Shown piece by piece: positions 1-4,872 of a DNA stretch of 5,043 nt. The notes beneath the pieces are model-generated. The model worked only from the letters and a program-made list of their open reading frames with translations. It made no database searches and was not told the origin of the DNA. The position numbers and the translations under genes were made by a program. This DNA is from JACMLX01 sp031374935 (GTDB lineage: Bacteria; Gemmatimonadota; Gemmatimonadetes; Gemmatimonadales; Gemmatimonadaceae), in assembly GCA_031374935.1 (NCBI GenBank), contig JANMHB010000132.1, positions 1 to 5,043 on the forward strand, given 5' to 3'. Positions within the stretch are counted from its first letter, which is position 1; each line of letters begins with the position of its first letter.

Positions 1-147
1 CGCTTCTCCCGTACGATCGCTCGGCTCGACTTCAGGAGCTGCCTTGACAGCTCGATCACGGCGCTCACCGCAGAGCTGAATGCCGCCGCTGATGCCGTCG
101 CGGTGACCGCCAGGGCCGTCGTGCGCGCCCGGAATACTCACATCTGA
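1..147 (+). CDS. 3' end of an unrecognised gene (partial)
   Basis: Frame 1 is open from the left edge to a TGA at 145-147, giving the last 48 residues of a protein that starts outside the window. By my count about 80% of its codons end in G or C, like the confident genes here, which supports real coding. The visible tail is alanine-rich and probably helical (a segment around LNAAADAVAVTARAVVRARN), ending in THI. No domain or motif can be named from so short a fragment. It lies on the same strand as, and 47 bp upstream of, the Prim-Pol gene, with a GC hairpin in between, so it may be the preceding gene of the same replication region. Function unknown. Confidence 0.55.
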   Translation, partial: RFSRTIARLDFRSCLDSSITALTAELNAAADAVAVTARAVVRARNTHI

Positions 148-156
148 AAACGACAA

Positions 157-176
157 AGCGCCCTGGCAGGGGCGCT
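157..176. terminator. GC-rich hairpin, possible terminator
   Basis: AGCGCCC (157-163) and GGGCGCT (170-176) form a perfect 7-bp stem around the 6-base loop TGGCAG. On the + strand it follows the stop codon at 147 and is preceded by an A-rich stretch, but no T-run follows it. Read on the - strand the stem is followed by TTTGTCGTTTTC, which looks more like an intrinsic terminator. It could therefore terminate leftward transcripts, weakly terminate the upstream + strand gene, or act as an RNA-processing or stability hairpin at the 5' end of the replication mRNA. The hairpin is certain; its role is inferred. Confidence 0.4.
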
Positions 177-194
177 AAGTCTGGGAGAACACTG

Positions 195-1064
195 ATGATT
201 GAATACTCGGCGGTACCCGCGATCAGCGCAAGTCCACCACCTCCATCACACCTGGAGCTGGCCGCGCTGATCGTCGCGCAATGTCTCGGCCTGCCCGTCT
301 TCCCGCTCATCCCGCGCGACAAGAAGCCGCTCTCCCCGAACGGCTTCAAGGACGCGACCACGCACCCGGAACAGATTGCGCGCTGGTGGACGACATGGCC
401 GGATGCCAACATCGGGATGCCGACGGGTTCGGCGTCTGGTGTGTTCGTGCTCGATGTGGATGGCGCCGACGGTGCCGCCGCACTCGCCGCGAACTTCCCG
501 CCGTTGCCGCCGACGGTGACCGTCGAAACCGGCAAGGGATTGCACTACTGGTTTCGGATGCCAGACGGCGATCCGCTCGGCAACTCGGCGCGTCGTCTCG
601 GTCCACAACTCGATAGCCGTGGTGACGGTGGTTACATCGTCATTCCGCCGAGTGTCCACCCATCCGGCCACGTCTACCGATGGGCTGACGGCTGCTCACC
701 GGATGACATCGACATGGCGCCACTGCCGGACGCCATCCGAGATGCGCTACAGCCGCCTTCGCGCCCCGCTGAGGCACGAACGCACGCGCCCCGCGCTCTC
801 ACCCTCACCGCTGCAGATCGGGAGCCGCTGGCCCGATTCCGTGCATGGCTTCGCACAGTCGATTGCGGACTCGCGGACGGTCAGGGACGGAACCACACGG
901 CCTACCGCATCGCCCGGCGCGCGCTCGAGGTATTGCCGCTGTCGGATGTCCGCGAAGTCGTCGCCGCGTGGAACTCGCTGAACCATCCACCACTGGACGA
1001 TTGCGAGCTGACGATGGTGATCAACTCAGCGGCCGGCATTCGACGCGGGCGGGCCGCAGCATGA
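195..1064 (+). CDS. Prim-Pol: bifunctional DNA primase/polymerase (AEP superfamily)
   Basis: This 289-residue protein probably makes primers, and may also extend DNA, during phage replication. Residues about 20-180 match the Prim-Pol N-terminal domain: 'WWTTWPDANIGMPTG' (64-78), then the metal-binding LDVDG with D87 and D89, then TGKGLHYWF with H117 (nucleotide-binding motif II), then LDSRGDGGYIVIPPS (139-153) with the third acidic residue D140. All the motif residues expected for activity are present. Residues about 205-289 resemble the helical PriCT-type domain that often follows Prim-Pol, with GQGRNHTAYRIARRAL and NHPPLDDCEL. The ATG at 195 is chosen because GGGAG (183-187) lies 7 nt upstream. 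A proline-rich stretch (PPPP, 14-17) precedes the domain. The stop overlaps the start of the helicase gene (ATGA). In many phages and plasmids the two activities are fused in one chain; here they are separate. The family is secure; which activity dominates in vivo is not visible. Confidence 0.92.
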   Translation: MIEYSAVPAISASPPPPSHLELAALIVAQCLGLPVFPLIPRDKKPLSPNGFKDATTHPEQIARWWTTWPDANIGMPTGSASGVFVLDVDGADGAAALAANFPPLPPTVTVETGKGLHYWFRMPDGDPLGNSARRLGPQLDSRGDGGYIVIPPSVHPSGHVYRWADGCSPDDIDMAPLPDAIRDALQPPSRPAEARTHAPRALTLTAADREPLARFRAWLRTVDCGLADGQGRNHTAYRIARRALEVLPLSDVREVVAAWNSLNHPPLDDCELTMVINSAAGIRRGRAAA

Positions 1065-2509
1065 CGTCACCCCATCTGCAGCTCGTCGACGAAATGATCG
1101 CAGCGGCACCGGCCGGCACCGGCAGCACCGGGGGGGCGGCCGCATCTGCGCGTGGCGAATATCCCCTCTCGCACTACGGCAATACCGCTCGGTTCGTCAC
1201 GGCGCACGCAAACGATCTCCGCTACGACGCGGCGCGTGGCTGCTACCTGTACTACGACGGCATGCGGTTCGCACCGGATACGGTCGGACAGGTGCATCAG
1301 CTGGCACAAGCGATCATCAAGGCGAACCGCGCCGATGCGATCGCGGAACCGGACCTCGAGCGGCAGCGTCGTTTGTTCCGGTGGGCCGACAAGTGCGAAT
1401 CACAGTCCGCCACTGACCAGGTGATGTCACTGGCGAAGTCGCATCCCTCAATCGCGCGCACACCAGCGGACTGGGACGCGAACCCAGACGTGGCCAACGC
1501 ACAGAACGGCATCATCGATCTGCGCGACGGATCACTCAGCCCGCACGACCGCGACGCGCATCACACCAAGCTGATCCCGATCGCGTACGACCCCACCGCC
1601 GCCTGCCCACGGTGGGACGCATTCCTGACGCGGGTGGTGCCGGACCCGCTGGTGAGAACCTTGCTCCAAGTGGCGGCCGGCTACAGCCTGACCGGCCACA
1701 CCAGTGAGCAGGTCTTGATGCTGCTGCTCGGCATCGGACGGAACGGCAAGAGTGTGTTCATCAATACCCTCCGCCAACTGGCCGGCGAGTATGCCGTCTC
1801 TGCCGACTTCGAGACGTTCCTCGATCGTGGCACTGCAGGAGGTGCCGCCCGCGGTGACCTCGCACGATTGCACGGCGCCCGCATTGTCACGACGTCGGAA
1901 GCGGGTGAGGGCAAGCGGCTGAACGAGTCGCTGATCAAGTCGATCACGGGTGGCGACACGATCACGGCGCGGTTCCTCTACGCGCGCGAGTTTGAGTTCA
2001 TCCCACAGTTCATGATCTGGATGGCGGCGAACCATCGGCCGGTGATCAAAGGAAGTGACGACGGGATCTGGCGCCGGTTCCTGCTCGTGCCGTTCACCGT
2101 CCAGATCCCGGCCGACGAAGTCGACAAGTCCCTGCCAGATGCGCTGAAGGCTGAGTTGCCGGGCATCCTCGCCTGGGCGGTCCGCGGCGCGATGCAATGG
2201 TATCGGGAGGGCTTGGTTGTACCGGCTGTCGTGCGAGCGGCAACCGACGCGTACCGCGAAGAATCCGACACGCTGGCGGAATTCATCGAGGAGTGCTGCC
2301 ACGTCAGGGCCGACACCCGAGCACAAGCCGGTGACCTGTACCTCGCCTACACGCGCTGGGTGGAACCCCGTGGCGAAACGCCGATGACGAACACGGCATT
2401 CGGCCGGAAACTCACCGATCGCGGCATCCCCGCCGAAAAGGATGGCGGGAAGAAGTACCGCGTCGGCGTGAGCCTTCGCGGCGCCTGGCGCTCACTCGCT
2501 GCGGCCTGA
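1061..2509 (+). CDS. D5/P4-type SF3 replicative helicase (primase C-terminal family)
   Basis: A 482-residue helicase that would unwind DNA at the phage fork together with the Prim-Pol. Residues about 35-210 look like the D5_N region (YPLSHYGNTARFVTAH, CYLYYDGMRF). The SF3 core follows: Walker A GIGRNGKS (224-231, K230/S231), Walker B IVTTSE (275-280, E280), motif C ending in N324 (FMIWMAANHRP), and the GSDDGIWRRF segment (331-340) with candidate arginine fingers R338/R339. Residues about 402-472 look like the C-terminal winged-helix segment (SDTLAEFIEECC, TNTAFGRKL). I start at the ATG at 1061, which overlaps the Prim-Pol stop as ATGA. The frame stays open upstream to an ATG at 845, but those 72 residues are Arg-rich and lie inside the Prim-Pol coding region. 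No clear SD precedes 1061, so translational coupling is likely. The N-terminal linker (about 15-31) is Gly/Ala-rich and contains a run of seven G (1130-1136). The gene appears complete and intact. Confidence 0.93.
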   Translation: MTSPHLQLVDEMIAAAPAGTGSTGGAAASARGEYPLSHYGNTARFVTAHANDLRYDAARGCYLYYDGMRFAPDTVGQVHQLAQAIIKANRADAIAEPDLERQRRLFRWADKCESQSATDQVMSLAKSHPSIARTPADWDANPDVANAQNGIIDLRDGSLSPHDRDAHHTKLIPIAYDPTAACPRWDAFLTRVVPDPLVRTLLQVAAGYSLTGHTSEQVLMLLLGIGRNGKSVFINTLRQLAGEYAVSADFETFLDRGTAGGAARGDLARLHGARIVTTSEAGEGKRLNESLIKSITGGDTITARFLYAREFEFIPQFMIWMAANHRPVIKGSDDGIWRRFLLVPFTVQIPADEVDKSLPDALKAELPGILAWAVRGAMQWYREGLVVPAVVRAATDAYREESDTLAEFIEECCHVRADTRAQAGDLYLAYTRWVEPRGETPMTNTAFGRKLTDRGIPAEKDGGKKYRVGVSLRGAWRSLAAA

Positions 2510-2517
2510 TGCCCCAC

Positions 2518-2568
2518 AACTGTCCTGTTTTCGCTGAACTGTCCTACGACCGTCCTACAACTGTCCAC
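2518..2568 (+). repeat. Four direct iteron-like repeats, left cluster
   Basis: The copies are AACTGTCCTG (2518-2527), AACTGTCCTA (2537-2546), GACCGTCCTA (2548-2557) and AACTGTCCAC (2559-2568). The last three start exactly 11 bp apart, about one helical turn, so a bound protein would sit on one face of the DNA. The first is 19 bp upstream of the second. All lie downstream of the helicase stop at 2509, so the pattern is not a by-product of coding. Confidence 0.85.
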
Positions 2569-2587
2569 CCTCGTGAATCACCCACTT

Positions 2588-2606
2588 TAGGACAGTTAGG
2601 ACAGTT
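2588..2606 (-). repeat. Two inverted iteron-like repeats
   Basis: TAGGACAGTT occurs at 2588-2597 and again at 2597-2606, sharing one T, so the period is 9 bp. Each is the exact reverse complement of AACTGTCCTA. Together with the left direct cluster they form a large inverted arrangement of binding sites, and they border the AT-rich island. Confidence 0.85.
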
Positions 2607-2676
2607 CTTCTTATGAAAGTGAATACAAAGAAGAGAAGCCATACGCGTGTAGGGAAAGTTTGTAAAAACGCAACTG

Positions 2677-2694
2677 TACTGTCCTACTGTCCTA
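2677..2694 (+). repeat. Two overlapping direct iteron-like repeats, right cluster
   Basis: TACTGTCCTA occurs at 2677-2686 and 2685-2694, overlapping by TA with an 8-bp period. A partial copy, AACTGT, precedes them at 2672-2677. They close the right side of the AT-rich island and have the same orientation as the left direct cluster. Confidence 0.85.
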
Positions 2695-2696
2695 AA

Positions 2697-2772
2697 TCTT
2701 CGCAGCCGTACTCCGCACACCACCACGCCGTCTCCGCACTCTGCGCCCGCTGACTCACACACCGAGGCACAC
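2697..2772 (+). promoter_or_regulatory. C-rich, G-poor untranslated leader
   Basis: Between the repeats and the ATG at 2773 the + strand is rich in C and CA/CT steps and poor in G, and contains CTCCGCAC twice (2711-2718 and 2732-2739). I see no ORF here. C-rich, G-poor, poorly structured RNA is the known character of Rho-utilisation sites, so a rut-like leader for conditional termination ahead of the accessory cassette is possible. The composition is seen; the function is speculative. Confidence 0.25.
2751..2772 (+). promoter_or_regulatory. Translation leader with SD, related to the leader at 4043
   Basis: The bases before the ATG at 2773 read TGACTCACACACCGAGGCAC then AC. GAGG (2764-2767) is the Shine-Dalgarno element, 5 nt before the ATG. 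Nearly the same sequence precedes the ATG at 4067, with CCGAGGCACAC identical in both. This supports 2773 as the true start and suggests a duplicated or shared translation-initiation module. Confidence 0.6.
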
Positions 2773-2970
2773 ATGACCACGATCTTCGCCCCACGCTGGG
2801 AACGCCAGCGACCGACAGACACCGAGCAGCCACCGCGCGCCTTCGCCGACCTCCTGGCCGCGCTGCTGATGTCTCTCGATGCCGACGTCCGCTCCGACGT
2901 GTTGCGCATCGTCTCCGCCGGCGAGCTGACCGACGCGTCACCCCTCGCCATCGAGGCGGCCGCGTCGTGA
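2773..2970 (+). CDS. Small protein of unknown function (65 aa)
   Basis: A 65-residue protein that I do not recognise. The ATG at 2773 has GAGG 5 nt upstream. Nearly all its codons end in G or C, as in the confident genes. Residues 1-21 are polar and proline-containing (FAPRWERQRP, TEQPPR). Residues 22-50 probably form two helices (AFADLLAALLMSLDADVRSD, then VLRIVSAG), and the tail is acidic/alanine-rich. There is no transmembrane segment, signal peptide or cysteine pair. Its stop overlaps the next start as GTGA, so the two are probably co-translated. It is the first gene after the iteron-like repeats. A role in replication or takeover is possible from position only. Confidence 0.7.
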   Translation: MTTIFAPRWERQRPTDTEQPPRAFADLLAALLMSLDADVRSDVLRIVSAGELTDASPLAIEAAAS

Positions 2971-3248
2971 GCACCGCCACCACCCCACTGCAGGCCGCGC
3001 ACACCGCGAAGGCGACGAAGCTGCGGGCTGAGCTCCGAAGCCTCCTACAGCGGCACCTGCAGGCCGCGCACGCCATCCGGACGCACGGCGCGGATGCGTC
3101 AGCAGGACAGGTCCGCGCGTACGAAACCACGTTCGAATCCACGTTCGAACAGATCGCCGCCCGGGTCGACGAATTGCGCAAGCTCGAACATGCCGCCGAG
3201 TGGATCAGCGACCACGCGCATCTCGTCCACGTGGAGGGGAACGCGTGA
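2967..3248 (+). CDS. Small helical protein of unknown function (93 aa)
   Basis: Starts with a GTG at 2967 inside GTGA, overlapping the previous stop by 4 bases; GAGG (2953-2956) lies 10 nt upstream. The 93-residue product is charged and predicted helical throughout: about 14-38 (AKATKLRAELRSLLQRHLQA) and 48-82 (VRAYETTFESTFEQIAARVD onward), a pattern that suits a helical hairpin or short coiled coil. No cysteines and no membrane segment are visible. A 15-bp exact direct repeat, CTGCAGGCCGCGCAC, at 2988-3002 and 3057-3071 encodes LQAAH twice, and ACGTTCGAA at 3129-3137 and 3141-3149 encodes TFE twice, suggesting short internal duplications. I do not recognise a family. A minor role in replication, or a structural helper, cannot be told apart. 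Confidence 0.7.
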   Translation: MSTATTPLQAAHTAKATKLRAELRSLLQRHLQAAHAIRTHGADASAGQVRAYETTFESTFEQIAARVDELRKLEHAAEWISDHAHLVHVEGNA

Positions 3249-3556
3249 TGACCATGCCGTCCCTGCCGACGATGATCCACCCAGGCAGACACGCACCTCT
3301 CGATGCGCCGGGCCCCATGCTCGATGGCAACACGCTGCTGCAGCGCGCCGACGTCGTGCAACTGCTGCAAAGGTTCGACGCGCTGAATCACTTGTCCGCG
3401 TGCTACTTCAGGGCGACCACGACGATGGGTGACCACCCAGCCGCACGGCAGCTCCTGGCTGGACTCTTGGACGATCTCCAGCGCGACGCGGAACCGGTGC
3501 TCGGCCGCTTCCCTGACAGCGATCGATTCATCGACGCGCTGGAGCTGCTCCAGTGA
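3248..3556 (+). CDS. Small protein of unknown function (102 aa)
   Basis: The ATG at 3248 overlaps the previous stop by one base (TGATG). GGAGG at 3233-3237 lies 10 nt upstream, and I prefer this start to the in-frame upstream ATG at 3200, which sits well inside the preceding gene. The first 30 residues are Pro/Met/His-rich and probably extended. Residues 29-56 (TLLQRADVVQLLQRFDALNH) and 62-101 (HPAARQLLAGLLDDLQRDAE, then DRFIDALELL) look like amphipathic helices. It is acidic overall towards the C-terminus and has no visible catalytic motif, signal peptide or membrane helix. It ends in a GTGA overlap with the JAMM gene, so co-expression with that protein is likely. Family not recognised. Confidence 0.7.
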   Translation: MTMPSLPTMIHPGRHAPLDAPGPMLDGNTLLQRADVVQLLQRFDALNHLSACYFRATTTMGDHPAARQLLAGLLDDLQRDAEPVLGRFPDSDRFIDALELLQ

Positions 3557-4041
3557 CCAACCACGCCATCCGACCAACCATCGCCGAAGCGGCCCGCACC
3601 TCGATTCAGATCGCGAGTCTCCGGCAAGGCTGGCAGTTCGAAGTCTCGTTTCGCTGTGAGTGGGATGCCGCGACACAGCAGATCACGACCGCGGAGCCCG
3701 TCTTCCGCGGTCACGAGCGAGCCACGCGATTCATCTCCTCGCAGTATCGGGTCGGCCAGCTGATGCTGCACACGCACCCGAGCGGTGCAATCGCACCGTC
3801 GGAAGCAGACCTCGATGCGGCGGCATCAGCGGCCGGTTATGGCGTTGGCTTCGCGATCTGCGACACCGGCGGCGAGACGCTGTTTCTCGTCACCGCACCG
3901 GAAGATGTCGGACTCTATGGCTTTCCCCCGACGCCCGCACAGACCGCCTGGTACGCCGCGATCAAACGCTGGCAGCTGAAGCTGTTCGGCAGATCGATCG
4001 ACCTCACGCTGTACCCGAAGCAGTCCCGCCCCACTCGTTAA
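3553..4041 (+). CDS. Stand-alone JAMM/MPN-fold metalloprotease-like protein
   Basis: A 162-residue protein starting at GTG 3553 (GTGA overlap; GGAG at 3541-3544, 8 nt upstream). Residues 73-86, HTHPSGAIAPSEAD, fit the JAMM zinc motif H-x-H-x7-S-x2-D exactly (H73, H75, S83, D86) and resemble the HNHPSG...PS..D of RadC. E30 lies about 43 residues before H73, roughly where JAMM enzymes keep their catalytic Glu, but that assignment is tentative. The strands after the motif (GFAICDTGGETLFLV, 99-113) suit the fold. Known family members cleave isopeptide or peptide bonds; RadC-type copies are common on mobile elements with unclear function. The C-terminal 45 residues (from about 118) are aromatic and basic and resemble nothing I know. 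No E1- or E2-like partner is visible, so a ubiquitin-like pathway is not supported here. The fold is fairly secure; the substrate is unknown. Confidence 0.85.
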   Translation: MTNHAIRPTIAEAARTSIQIASLRQGWQFEVSFRCEWDAATQQITTAEPVFRGHERATRFISSQYRVGQLMLHTHPSGAIAPSEADLDAAASAAGYGVGFAICDTGGETLFLVTAPEDVGLYGFPPTPAQTAWYAAIKRWQLKLFGRSIDLTLYPKQSRPTR

Positions 4042-4042
4042 C

Positions 4043-4066
4043 TGACCCACAACTCCGAGGCACACC
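4043..4066 (+). promoter_or_regulatory. Translation leader with SD, related to the leader at 2751
   Basis: The leader reads TGACCCACAACTCCGAGGCA then CACC before the ATG at 4067. The SD element is CGAGG (4056-4060). It aligns with the leader at 2751-2772 over nearly its whole length, with two short indels and an identical CCGAGGCACAC core, although the two downstream proteins are unrelated. It fills the 25 bases between the JAMM stop and this gene. Confidence 0.6.
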
Positions 4067-4612
4067 ATGCGCACGACACAGATTGTCATCCCGAAGTGGT
4101 TCCGTGAAACCAGCGTCTTCAAGCAGAGCGCCGAACGGGAACGCCGCGAGGCCGAAGCACAGCGCACCGAGTTGGCGGCAGACCGTGCTGCGCTGCTCGC
4201 TGAGGACCGCAAGAACGCCCCGAAGCGATCGAAGGCGGTCGACGCAGCCACGGCCAGAATCGCTGAGGCAGAGCAGGCGCTGAAGGCCGCGCGCGAGGCG
4301 CGTGATCTCGTGGCGAGCGAGTGGGCTGCAAAGGATGTCACGCACCGCGTGAGTCGCATCGAGGGCCGGATTCGCGAACTCGCCGCACCGTGCATCGCCG
4401 AATCGATCATGCAGGTGGTCGACACGATCGACAGAGTCATGCACGACAACCGGCACGCGGGCATCCAGAAGGCTGTCTCTGATCGGCTCGCTGCCCTGCG
4501 CGCTGCGCAACGCGAACTGGACGCGCTCTACCTCGTGACGGGCATCGACACCGACGCGGAATGCGCACGGATCCTCGCAGGCGTGGGCACGTCGCCGCAG
4601 GTGGTCCATTGA
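4067..4612 (+). CDS. Coiled-coil-rich protein of unknown function (181 aa)
   Basis: The ATG at 4067 follows a good SD (CGAGG, 6 nt upstream). Residues about 18-105 are dominated by Glu, Arg, Lys and Ala with few breakers (AERERREAEAQRTELAADRA, ARIAEAEQALKAAREARDLV), a clear long coiled coil. A second helix covers about 132-156 (GIQKAVSDRLAALRAAQREL). The first 15 residues (MRTTQIVIPKWFRET) are a short strand-like, conserved-looking head. There is one Cys at 109 and another at 166, with no metal motif. Coiled coils of this kind occur in phage scaffold, recombination-accessory (SMC-like) and host-takeover proteins, and nothing here decides between them. It lies 25 bp after the JAMM gene and is the last well-supported gene before the packaging module. 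Codon third positions are GC-rich, as expected for a real gene. Confidence 0.8.
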   Translation: MRTTQIVIPKWFRETSVFKQSAERERREAEAQRTELAADRAALLAEDRKNAPKRSKAVDAATARIAEAEQALKAAREARDLVASEWAAKDVTHRVSRIEGRIRELAAPCIAESIMQVVDTIDRVMHDNRHAGIQKAVSDRLAALRAAQRELDALYLVTGIDTDAECARILAGVGTSPQVVH

Positions 4613-4872
4613 TCGCGGTTTCCCACGTTTTGGGGTCCTCCCCTGCCGAGATGGAGGGGGGACGGCGGCGTCGCGGACAGTGTTTATCGATACCGTCCGA
4701 AAACCGGACTGTACCAATAGCTGCGGCCCGCCCGCGCGTGCTGACGCTGGTCCGCAAAACTGGCGCGAACTCCGCGAAAGCCAGTCCATTCACGGCGACT
4801 GGTACGGAAGTGTCGCGAGTCGTCGCGATCTGCGTTGAACCTTTCCGCCGCGCGCGTGCGGGGGGGCGCTGA
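4609..4872 (+). CDS. Doubtful ORF between the coiled-coil gene and the terminase
   Basis: A frame starting with TTG at 4609 (TTGA overlap with the previous stop; AGGTGG at 4599-4604 upstream) runs 87 codons to a TGA that overlaps the next ATG as TGATG. That junction style matches the confident genes in this window. Against it, only about 68% of codons end in G or C by my count, it uses TTA and ATA codons, and the product is Arg/Ser-rich with no recognisable domain. Another + frame is open over much of the same stretch to a TGA at about 4839-4841, with a possible GTG start at 4680, and it looks no worse. More likely this is non-coding packaging DNA; it is kept only as a low-confidence option. 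Confidence 0.2.
   Translation: MIAVSHVLGSSPAEMEGGRRRRGQCLSIPSENRTVPIAAARPRVLTLVRKTGANSAKASPFTATGTEVSRVVAICVEPFRRARAGGR
4613..4871. other. Repeat- and dyad-rich region before the terminase, candidate cos site
   Basis: About 260 bp with no convincing gene. It contains a bulged GC hairpin (4635-4663), the imperfect palindrome GACGGCGGCGTC (4661-4672, 10 of 12 bases symmetric), the perfect palindrome TATCGATA (4685-4692), GTCCG/CGGAC around AAAAC (4695-4709), ACTGGC/GCCAGT (4759-4764 and 4780-4785), GTCGCGA twice 10 bp apart (4812-4818, 4822-4828), and TCCGCAAAAC/TCCGCGAAAG exactly 20 bp apart (4751-4760, 4771-4780). In lambda the cohesive-end site, with its nicking dyad and short terminase-binding repeats, lies about 200 bp before Nu1; the GACGGCGGCGTC dyad lies about 205 bp before this Nu1-like start. 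That cos assignment is inferred from position and structure only. Confidence 0.35.
4635..4663. repeat. GC-rich bulged hairpin
   Basis: GTCCTCCCCT (4635-4644) pairs with AGGGGGGAC (4655-4663), giving nine base pairs with a single bulged T and a 10-base loop. A competing smaller hairpin uses GGGG (4632-4635) with CCCC (4640-4643). No T-run follows on either strand, so it is not a typical intrinsic terminator. It directly abuts the imperfect palindrome at 4661-4672. Confidence 0.5.

Larger units (their letters stand above)
2518..2694. other. Candidate replication origin: iteron-like repeats around an AT-rich island
   Basis: Just after the helicase stop, eight close copies of a 10-bp motif (consensus AACTGTCCTA) lie in 177 bp. 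The left cluster (2518-2606) and right cluster (2677-2694) flank a segment at 2601-2670 that is 44/70 A or T by my count, in an otherwise GC-rich window. Iterons plus an AT-rich unwinding element beside replication genes is the known layout of many phage and plasmid origins; in phage P4 the primase-helicase alpha protein itself binds repeats at its origin. The origin role is inferred. The alternative is an operator/promoter region controlling the downstream cassette, and the two are not exclusive. I found no confident -35/-10 pair in it. Confidence 0.55.

Noticed and set aside
845..1060. Upstream extension of the helicase frame to an ATG at 845, giving a 554-residue protein
   Set aside because: The added 72 residues are Arg-rich and unstructured, lie entirely inside the well-supported Prim-Pol gene in another frame, and no conserved helicase sequence begins before about residue 35 of the 1061 start.
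1532..2326. 264-codon open frame on the minus strand
   Set aside because: It is the antisense shadow of the helicase core, which carries intact Walker and arginine-finger motifs on the + strand.
2518..2694. CRISPR array
   Set aside because: The repeats are only about 10 bp, partly overlapping and in both orientations, with no regular spacers and no cas genes.
2684..3676. Long open frame of 330 codons on the minus strand
   Set aside because: The product is Arg/Ser/Cys-rich with no motif. It runs antisense to several + strand genes that have SDs, overlapping junctions and GC-rich third positions. Long antisense frames are expected in GC-rich DNA.
3553..4041. Ubiquitin-like conjugation/deconjugation defence system built around the JAMM protein
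   Set aside because: No E1-, E2- or ubiquitin-like gene is visible in the window; the neighbouring small proteins do not show such folds or a C-terminal Gly-Gly tail.
4675..4681. GGACAGT, reverse complement of the iteron core ACTGTCC, near the terminase
   Set aside because: A single 7-bp match is expected by chance in a window of this size, and no neighbouring copies are present.
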